Origin: Hyphomicrobium sp.
GTDB lineage: Bacteria; Pseudomonadota; Alphaproteobacteria; Rhizobiales; Hyphomicrobiaceae
Length of the DNA: 64,000 nucleotides
Direction: 5' to 3'
Assembly (NCBI GenBank): GCA_002928735.1
Contig: PERL01000012.1
Coordinates: 1-64,000 of the forward strand
Position numbers and translations under genes: made by a program. Of this stretch, positions 57,847-64,000 are shown in pieces. The notes beneath the pieces were generated by a model. The model was not told where the DNA came from. It made no database searches and worked only from the letters and a program-made list of their open reading frames with translations. How positions within the stretch are numbered: position 1 is the first letter of the stretch; each line of letters starts with the position of its first letter.

Positions 57847-59175
57847 TCACGCTGTCAGGCTGTCGCGGGCGATCTCGCCCAAAGCCTCGCGCAATCCCTC
57901 GTGCTCGACCTTATCGATGGCCTCACCGATGAAGCTCTCGATCAGCATGCCCCTGGCCACTGCCGTCGGAATACCCCGCGAGGTGCAATAGAACACGAGG
58001 TCTGGATCGATCTCCGCTGCCGTCGAACCATGCCCGCACACCACGTCGTCGGCATAGATTTCCAACTCCGGCTTCGAATCAAACTCCGCATCCGGAGACA
58101 GCATCAGCGCCTGCGCCATCTGCTTGCCATCTGTCTTCTGCGCGTTGGGCCGCACGATCACGCGTCCCTGGAACACCGCCCGCGCCTGCCCGTCGAGCAC
58201 CGTCTTGAACAGTTCCCGGCTCGTGCAGTGCGGCACCTTGTGATCGACGATCAGCGACGAATCCGCATGCCCCGTCCCGTGCCCCACCGAGGCGGCGCCG
58301 TAGTCGAACGTCGAATGCTGGCCGTTGAACAGCACGTTCAAACCATTGCGCACGAACCCTTCGCCCACCGTCATCTGGAACGGCTTGTAGGACACGTTCG
58401 CCCCCAGATTAGCCTGCCAATGACTCAAGTGCAGCGAGCCCTTTTGCGTCTCCACCAGCTTGATGTGAACGACCTCGGCGCCATCCGCGATCATGATCTG
58501 CGTCAACGCACTCGACTGCCGCACACCCGAACCCTTCGGTGCCCGCTCGATCTCGACAATGGTCGCCTTTGCGCCAGCGCCGACGCGGATCACATGCCGC
58601 AAAGCCGTCATCGCGCCGTCTTTCGCGGTCGCCGCGATCACGATCGGTTCGGCCACTTCGGCGCCTGCCGCGATGTCGAGCACAGCCCCGTCCGTAAACA
58701 GCGCCGTGTTGAGCAGCAAATCAGAAGACGCCGACAACTCAGCATCTGCCAGCGCGGCCGACACCCAGTCGGGCGCCTTGCCGAGCGCATCGGCTAAGAA
58801 CGTGACGCCAGCCTTCGCCGCCACACCGCGACCATCCGCGAACACCACCGCGTTCGCCGCAAAATCCGGCCCGAAGTGCGCGCCAAGCGCCGTCGCCGCG
58901 TCGCTCGTCCCGCCACCCGTCGCCAGCGGCAGCACGTCTTTCACATTCGCCTTGAGGTCCGTGTACTTGAACTCTTCCACGCGCCGGCTTGGCAAGCCCT
59001 TCGACGCAAACGCGCCGATCGCCGCCCGCCGCAACGCCGCCACCGCGGCCCCACCCGGCAGAGTGGCTGCATTCGCTTCAAACGACGCGAGGATCGCCTG
59101 CTCCGCCTTCGTACTCAGCATCTGTACCGTCATGCCACGCCCTGCCTTCTCCGAAACCGCTGCTGCCCCTTCCAT
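57847..59175 (-). CDS. sufD: SufD scaffold subunit
   Basis: SufD pairs with SufB and SufC as the cluster-building scaffold. The 442-aa chain has a variable N-terminal half and the beta-helix core ending in DSSLIVDHKVPHCTSREL, VIVRPNAQKTDGKQMAQALM and VCGHGSTAAEIDPDLVFYC. The start is at 59175, 3 bp after sufC, or alternatively at 59133 (MTVQML). Confidence 0.93.
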   Translation of the reverse strand: MEGAAAVSEKAGRGMTVQMLSTKAEQAILASFEANAATLPGGAAVAALRRAAIGAFASKGLPSRRVEEFKYTDLKANVKDVLPLATGGGTSDAATALGAHFGPDFAANAVVFADGRGVAAKAGVTFLADALGKAPDWVSAALADAELSASSDLLLNTALFTDGAVLDIAAGAEVAEPIVIAATAKDGAMTALRHVIRVGAGAKATIVEIERAPKGSGVRQSSALTQIMIADGAEVVHIKLVETQKGSLHLSHWQANLGANVSYKPFQMTVGEGFVRNGLNVLFNGQHSTFDYGAASVGHGTGHADSSLIVDHKVPHCTSRELFKTVLDGQARAVFQGRVIVRPNAQKTDGKQMAQALMLSPDAEFDSKPELEIYADDVVCGHGSTAAEIDPDLVFYCTSRGIPTAVARGMLIESFIGEAIDKVEHEGLREALGEIARDSLTA

Positions 59176-59178
59176 CGA

Positions 59179-59934
59179 TCAGGCTGCCTTGCCGGTGAAT
59201 TCGGCATAGCCGGACTTTTCTAGCTCCAGCGCCAATTCCTTGCCGCCCGTCTTTTGAATGCGGCCGTCCGCCAGCACATGCACCTTGTCCGGCACGATGT
59301 GATTGAGGAGCCGTTGATAATGCGTGATCACCAGCATCGCCCGGTCCGGACCGCGCAGCGCGTTGACGCCGTCCGAGACGACCTTCAGCGCGTCAATATC
59401 GAGCCCAGAATCCGTTTCGTCGAGCACGCACAGCGTCGGCTCAAGCATCGCCATCTGCAGGATCTCCGAGCGCTTCTTCTCGCCGCCCGAAAAGCCCACG
59501 TTCACCGGCCGCTTCAGCATTTCGAAATCAATGTTGAGCTTCGCCGCCTTCTCCTTCACGAACTTCATAAACTCCGGAGTCGTCATCTCCGGCAGTTCGC
59601 GCTTCTTGCGCACCGCGTTCGTCGCCGTGCGCAGGAACGTCAAGCCCGCCACGCCCGGAATCTCCATTGGATACTGGAACGCCAGAAACACGCCCTTCGC
59701 AGCCCGCTCGTCCGGCTCCATCTCGATGATGCTCTCGCCATTCCAGAGAATGTCGCCGTCGGTCACCTCGTAACCCTCGCGGCCAGCCAGCACATAGGCG
59801 AGCGTCGACTTGCCCGACCCGTTCGGCCCCATGATCGCGTGAACTTCGCCCTTCGGCACGCTGAGCGTCAGTCCTTTGAGGATCACCTTGTCCTCATCCG
59901 CCAGCTTCACATGCAGGTTCTTGATCTCAAGCAT
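59179..59934 (-). CDS. sufC: SufC ATPase
   Basis: SufC is the ATPase of the SufBCD scaffold. The 251-aa protein has Walker [26 protein letters not shown], signature [13 protein letters not shown] and Walker [14 protein letters not shown]. Start at [11 protein letters not shown] (59934). Confidence 0.96.
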   Translation of the reverse strand: MLEIKNLHVKLADEDKVILKGLTLSVPKGEVHAIMGPNGSGKSTLAYVLAGREGYEVTDGDILWNGESIIEMEPDERAAKGVFLAFQYPMEIPGVAGLTFLRTATNAVRKKRELPEMTTPEFMKFVKEKAAKLNIDFEMLKRPVNVGFSGGEKKRSEILQMAMLEPTLCVLDETDSGLDIDALKVVSDGVNALRGPDRAMLVITHYQRLLNHIVPDKVHVLADGRIQKTGGKELALELEKSGYAEFTGKAA

Positions 59935-59968
59935 CGTCCAAACTCCAATGTCTATGTTCAACGCCCTC

Positions 59969-60015
59969 TACCCGTCCTTTACGGGGAGAGGGTTGGGGTG
60001 AGGGGCAGCCACAAT
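59969..60015. repeat. Dispersed REP-like element within the suf operon
   Basis: The sequence ctctacccgtcctttacggg followed by gagagggttggggtgagggg is a known type of dispersed repeat in alphaproteobacterial genomes; the arms CCCGTc/ACGGGg can pair. It lies in the 108-bp gap between sufB and sufC on the operon's coding strand. Confidence 0.7.
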
Positions 60016-60042
60016 CTGCAGCGCCAGCCTCGCCCAAATTCA

Positions 60043-61518
60043 TCAACCCACGCTGCCTTCCAGCGAGATTCCGATCAGCTTCTGCGTCTCCGCCAGAAAC
60101 TCCATCGGCAGCTGCTGCAGCACGTCGCGCACGAACCCGTTGACGACCAGCGCCACGGCCTCTTCTTCCGAAAGCCCGCGCTGTTGGCAGTAGAACAGCA
60201 TGTCGTCGGAAATCTTCGACGTGGTCGCCTCATGCTCGAAGTGCGCGGATGAATTCTTCGCCTCGATGTAGGGCACCGTATGCGCCCCGCACTTGTCACC
60301 GATGAGCAGTGAATCGCACGCCGTAAAGTTGCGCGCGCCCGTCGCCTTGCGATGCGCCGAGACAAGACCGCGATATGTGTTCTGCGAGAACCCGGCAGCG
60401 ATCCCCTTCGAGATGATCCGGCTTGAGGTATTCTTACCCAGATGGATCATCTTAGTGCCGCTGTCGACCTGCTGATAGCCGTTCGACACCGCGATCGAGT
60501 AGAACTCGCCCCGCGAGTTATCCCCGCGCAGAATGCAGCTCGGATACTTCCACGTGATCGCCGAACCGGTTTCCACCTGCGTCCACGAGATCTTCGAATT
60601 CCGCCCCCGGCAATCGCCGCGCTTGGTGACAAAGTTATAGATGCCACCCTTGCCGTTCTTGTCGCCCGGATACCAATTCTGGACCGTTGAATACTTGATC
60701 TCGGCATCATCGAGCGCGATCAATTCGACGACCGCAGCATGCAGCTGGTTCTCGTCCCGCATCGGCGCCGTGCAGCCTTCCAGATACGAAACGTAAGCGC
60801 CCTTCTCCGCGATGATGAGCGTGCGCTCAAACTGCCCCGTCTCCCGCTCGTTGATGCGGAAGTACGTCGACAATTCCATCGGGCAGCGCACGCCTTCGGG
60901 CACATAAACGAACGACCCGTCCGAGAACACCGCCGAGTTCAGCGCCGCATAGTAGTTGTCCGACTGTGGCACCACGGAGCCCAGATACTTCCGCACCAGC
61001 TCGGGATGCTCGCGCAGCGCCTCCGAGATCGAGCAGAAGATCACGCCCGCTTTGGCGAGCTCGTCCTTGAACGTCGTCACCACCGACACGCTGTCGAACA
61101 CGGCATCCACCGCCACCCGCGGCTTGTCGCTCTTCACGCCGGCCAGGATTTCCTGCTCCTGCAACGGCACGCCGAGGCGCTCATACATTTTGAGAAGTTC
61201 CGGATCGACGTCGGCGAGCGACTTCGGCCCCTCCGAGTTCTTCGGCGCGGCGTAGTAGTAGAGATCCTCAAAATCGATCTTGGGATAGTTGATCTTCGCC
61301 CAGGTCGGCTCGGTCATCGCACGCCAGCGGCGATACGCGTCCAGCCGCCATTCCAGCATCCAAGCCGGCTCGGCCTTCTTCTCCGAGATAAAGCGCACGA
61401 TGTCTTCGTTGAGACCCTTCGGCGCCTTCACCATCTCGATGTCGGTTTCGAACCCGTACTTGTACTGGTCGACGTCGATCTTCTTGACCTGTGCGACCGT
61501 CTCTTGAACTGCTGGCAT
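60043..61518 (-). CDS. sufB: SufB scaffold subunit
   Basis: SufB is the core Fe-S scaffold. The 491-aa chain has [57 protein letters not shown] and [20 protein letters not shown], all strongly conserved. GAGGACGAG precedes the ATG at 61518. Confidence 0.97.
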   Translation of the reverse strand: MPAVQETVAQVKKIDVDQYKYGFETDIEMVKAPKGLNEDIVRFISEKKAEPAWMLEWRLDAYRRWRAMTEPTWAKINYPKIDFEDLYYYAAPKNSEGPKSLADVDPELLKMYERLGVPLQEQEILAGVKSDKPRVAVDAVFDSVSVVTTFKDELAKAGVIFCSISEALREHPELVRKYLGSVVPQSDNYYAALNSAVFSDGSFVYVPEGVRCPMELSTYFRINERETGQFERTLIIAEKGAYVSYLEGCTAPMRDENQLHAAVVELIALDDAEIKYSTVQNWYPGDKNGKGGIYNFVTKRGDCRGRNSKISWTQVETGSAITWKYPSCILRGDNSRGEFYSIAVSNGYQQVDSGTKMIHLGKNTSSRIISKGIAAGFSQNTYRGLVSAHRKATGARNFTACDSLLIGDKCGAHTVPYIEAKNSSAHFEHEATTSKISDDMLFYCQQRGLSEEEAVALVVNGFVRDVLQQLPMEFLAETQKLIGISLEGSVG

Positions 61519-61579
61519 CTCGTCCTCTTCTCCCGTACGCCCTCAAGGGGTGCGCCGTTAGCATCCAGTCGTCTCGTCT

Positions 61580-62713
61580 CTAGGCGGCCAGAGCCGCCGT
61601 CCCCGTCGCAGCAATCCACGCCGCGACAAATCTCTCGATATCTTCAGCCGTCGTATCCGGCCCAAGGCTGACGCGCACGGCACCTCGCGCGATCTCCGGC
61701 GCCACGCCCATCGCCTCCAGCACATGGCTCGACGCCACCTTGCCCGACGAACACGCTGCCCCAGCACTCACCGCAAAACCCGCCAGATCGAGCTTGATCA
61801 CCAGCGTCTCGGCCGTCTTGCCGGGCATCGAAATTAGCGACGTGTTCGCCAACCGCTCCACGCCCGCGCCAATTACAATTGCACCAGGGACATTACGCAA
61901 AATCGCCGCTTCCAGACCGTCCCGCAGTGCTGCCATCGCCGGCACCTGATCAAGCGCGCGCCGCGCAGCTTCCGCCGCAGCCCCAAACCCCGCGATTGCC
62001 ACCACGCTCTCCGTGCCAGCGCGCCGCCGCTTCTCTTGTCCACCGCCAACGAAAAGCGCGTCCAACGGCGTTCCATCGCGCACAATCAGCGCGCCGACGC
62101 CCTTCGGTCCGCCCATCTTGTGCGCCGACACCGACATCAGCGCCACGCCGAGCGCTCCAAAATCGACCGGCATCCGTCCCGCCGCCTGCGCGGCATCGCA
62201 ATGCACCACCACACCGAACGGCGCCAACGCGGCCGACAATTCCGCCACCGGCTGCACCACGCCCGTCTCACCGTTCGCCAGCCCCATGCTCGCGAAAGCC
62301 GCAGTCTCCGATGCCGGCAACTGCAAAGCCCACGCCTCCGCGCCGGTAATGTCCTGCACACCGTCCGCGCGGCACGGCAATTCCGTTTGAACCGCTTTCA
62401 ATCTGCGCACCGGTGCCAGCACCGCCGCATGCTCGGCATTGCCGAACAAAACCGCGCTCCAAGCCCGGCCGCCAATCGCCAGCGCGTTGGCCTCCGTCGC
62501 ACCGCTCGTGAACACAACTTCGCCCGGCTTCGCATTGACGAGCGCCGCCACCTGCTCGCGCGCCGTCTCCACGATGGCGCGCGCCGCGCGCCCCTCCGCA
62601 TGCACCGACGACGGATTGCCGAACCGGTCCATGGCCGCAATCATCGCCGCACGCGCGTCCGCCCGCAGCGGCTGCGTCGCGTTGTGATCAAGGTATGTGC
62701 GCGACGTCGTCAT
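61580..62713 (-). CDS. IscS/NifS-type cysteine desulfurase
   Basis: The 377-aa PLP enzyme has the lysine in SVSAHKMGGPKGVGAL, TSGATEANALA, and the cysteine loop SAGAACSSGKVASSHVL, the class I (IscS/NifS) feature. It overlaps iscR by 4 bp (ATGA) and precedes sufB by 61 bp. Alphaproteobacterial suf operons often carry this plus SufS. Confidence 0.94.
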   Translation of the reverse strand: MTTSRTYLDHNATQPLRADARAAMIAAMDRFGNPSSVHAEGRAARAIVETAREQVAALVNAKPGEVVFTSGATEANALAIGGRAWSAVLFGNAEHAAVLAPVRRLKAVQTELPCRADGVQDITGAEAWALQLPASETAAFASMGLANGETGVVQPVAELSAALAPFGVVVHCDAAQAAGRMPVDFGALGVALMSVSAHKMGGPKGVGALIVRDGTPLDALFVGGGQEKRRRAGTESVVAIAGFGAAAEAARRALDQVPAMAALRDGLEAAILRNVPGAIVIGAGVERLANTSLISMPGKTAETLVIKLDLAGFAVSAGAACSSGKVASSHVLEAMGVAPEIARGAVRVSLGPDTTAEDIERFVAAWIAATGTAALAA

Positions 62714-63201
62714 TCGGCGGCGAACCTCTCGCTCTCGGCCTCAGTCTGACCAATGTGAGCCTGACCACCCAACGCATGCGGACCGCCGTCAATCACGTCC
62801 TGCAACGTCACCGACGTAAAGAACTGCGCAATGTGCGCACCCAGCGCTTGCCATAGCCCGTGCGTGATGCAGCGCGTCTCGCCAAGGCAACCGGCATCGC
62901 CGTCGCCCGAGCAGCGCGTCATGCGCGTCTCTTCCTCGACCGCTGTCAGAATGTCCGCGATGGAAATTTCAGATGCCGGACGCCCTAGCGTGTAACCACC
63001 GCTGCGCCCGCGCGCCGAGACCACGATCCCCGCCCGCCGCAACCGTGCATAGAGCTGCTCCAGATACGCGAGCGACAGCTTCTGTCGCTCCGCGATCGCC
63101 GCCAGCGCGACGGGCTCCCCGCCCCCCGGCTGCCCGGCACTTTGACGCGCCAGGTCAGCCATCGCCATCACGGCATAGCGTCCTCGCGTCGTCAGCTCCA
63201 T
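62710..63201 (-). CDS. iscR: Rrf2 family iron-sulfur regulator IscR
   Basis: The 163-aa regulator has an N-terminal winged HTH (RGRYAVMAMADLARQ, SLAYLEQLYARLRRAGIVVSARGRSGGYTLGR) and three cysteines in RCSGDGDAGCLGETRC, the [2Fe-2S] site of IscR. It likely represses the operon when clusters are plentiful. It is first in the operon iscR-iscS-sufB-sufC-sufD-sufS-sufT. Confidence 0.93.
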   Translation of the reverse strand: MELTTRGRYAVMAMADLARQSAGQPGGGEPVALAAIAERQKLSLAYLEQLYARLRRAGIVVSARGRSGGYTLGRPASEISIADILTAVEEETRMTRCSGDGDAGCLGETRCITHGLWQALGAHIAQFFTSVTLQDVIDGGPHALGGQAHIGQTEAESERFAAE

Positions 63202-63541
63202 TCCGCGTCCTCCACATTTCGAAGCCGGATCGCATCACCGCACGCCCCTTGCCAGCAGGCCTAGCGTCACGGCGCTTGCAATCGGGCACCCCTCTCGTGT
63301 TAAGAGGACCGCCCGCCCGGAACCGGCCTTTGGCCTGTCCGAACCACTCTTTCGAAGAGTTCTAATCTCGACTGTTTATGGAAATTCCGAGCAACGAAGT
63401 CAAGTATTGCGCGGCCAACGCGACAACACGGCTGCGTGAGGCGGCTAAAGCGCTCAGAACTGTGGATTTTTCCGTCAAACAGGCAGACCCCGCCCGGCCG
63501 CCCCGGCCGCCCGCAGCGACAACACGAGGCCCCGAAGTCCT
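63202..63541. promoter_or_regulatory. Divergent region between iscR and the alpha/beta hydrolase gene
   Basis: The 340-bp gap should contain the iscR-suf promoter and that of the hydrolase. An inverted repeat ACTCTT-TCG-AAGAGT at 63346-63360 is a candidate operator. A 59-codon open frame from 63378 lacks a ribosome site and is not called. Confidence 0.45.
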
Positions 63542-64000
63542 ATGCCCGAACTGATTATGAATGGGCCCGCCGGCCGGATCGAGGCCCGCTACCACCACGA
63601 CCCCAAGCCCGACAGCCCTATCGCCCTGATCCTGCATCCCCACCCGCAGTTCGGCGGCACGATGAACAATCAGGTCGTCTACTCGCTCTATTATACGTTC
63701 GCTGAGCGCGGCTTCTCCGTCCTGCGCTTCAACTTCCGCGGCGTCGGCCGTAGCCAGGGCTTTTGGGATGGCGGCCCCGGCGAACTCGCCGATGCGGCGA
63801 GCGCCCTCGACTGGCTCCAGATCGTCAAGCCCGACGCCAAGTATTGCTGGATCGCCGGCGTCTCCTTCGGCACCTGGATCGCGATGCAGCTTCTGATGCG
63901 CCGCCCCGAGATCGACGGCTTCATCTGCGTCGCCCCGCCGTCGAACCTCTATGACTTCTCGTTCCTCGCCCCCTGCCCCTCGTCGGGCCTGATGATCAAC
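63542..64000 (+). CDS. Alpha/beta hydrolase, partial (runs off window)
   Basis: The first 153 residues are present. HPHPQFGGTMNNQVVYSLYY and FNFRGVGRSQG match small alpha/beta hydrolases, and GVSFGT holds the nucleophile Ser. Such COG2945-like proteins are short esterase-like enzymes. The C-terminus is beyond position 64000. Confidence 0.88.
   Translation, partial: MPELIMNGPAGRIEARYHHDPKPDSPIALILHPHPQFGGTMNNQVVYSLYYTFAERGFSVLRFNFRGVGRSQGFWDGGPGELADAASALDWLQIVKPDAKYCWIAGVSFGTWIAMQLLMRRPEIDGFICVAPPSNLYDFSFLAPCPSSGLMIN

Noticed and set aside
63378-63556. 59-codon open frame before the hydrolase
   Set aside because: No ribosome site, Pro/Arg-rich end and overlap with the hydrolase start.

Overview
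The window is a high-GC, gene-dense chromosomal segment from an alphaproteobacterium, most likely Hyphomicrobiales (Rhizobiales). The reasons are the gene order Rieske-cytochrome b-cytochrome c1, the iscR-iscS-sufBCDST cluster, the CoA pyrophosphatase/DUF6111/CCA-transferase trio, an HvrA-like H-NS protein and dispersed REP-like palindromes of rhizobial style. No species can be named from the sequence alone. No phage, insertion sequence, CRISPR array or rRNA was seen. The only tRNA is tRNA-Tyr at the left edge.

Layout. 1-3000: tRNA-Tyr, a 2'-O-ribose RNA methyltransferase (rlmB-like), an outer-membrane beta-barrel and two small secreted proteins. 3100-8000: a nucleoside-salvage cluster (mtnP, apt, a zinc-ribbon protein, mtnA and a FucA-like class II aldolase), interrupted by a membrane protein and a class D beta-lactamase on the other strand. 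8000-11000: the cytochrome bc1 operon. 11200-16000: trmL and two tandem ABC exporters. 16000-21700: hemF, a transglycosylase-like protein, the Nudix/DUF6111/cca operon, small proteins and an H-NS-like regulator. 21900-25400: a MacAB-type efflux system. 25900-31200: SOUL protein, Fe superoxide dismutase, patatin lipoprotein, LprI-like protein, cytochrome c and a HerA-like ATPase. 31400-36500: methylmalonyl-CoA mutase (mutA, mutB) split by an antisense gene. 36600-41900: fatty acid desaturase, a TetR regulator with three operators next to a tandem-repeat secreted protein, and a single-chain EutB-EutC ethanolamine ammonia-lyase. 41900-49900: small membrane proteins, a His-rich protein, pirin, GFA protein, DUF3829 protein, parE and aquaporin. 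50100-64000: DEAD-box helicase, TfoX-N protein, A-type Fe-S carrier, orphan DevC-like permease, DCC protein, the iscR-iscS-suf operon and a truncated alpha/beta hydrolase.

How genes fit together. MtnP, MtnA and the aldolase form a chain that would split methylthioadenosine or 5'-deoxyadenosine into adenine, DHAP and an aldehyde, with Apt recovering the adenine. Two adenosylcobalamin enzymes (methylmalonyl-CoA mutase and the fused ethanolamine ammonia-lyase) imply B12 use. The suf operon, the bc1 complex, Fe-SOD and hemF reflect aerobic respiration with heavy Fe-S and heme demand. The most unusual items are the EutB-EutC fusion, the TetR/three-operator/repeat-protein locus, the MacA homologue with a charged insert, and the salvage cluster with its unexplained zinc-ribbon protein.
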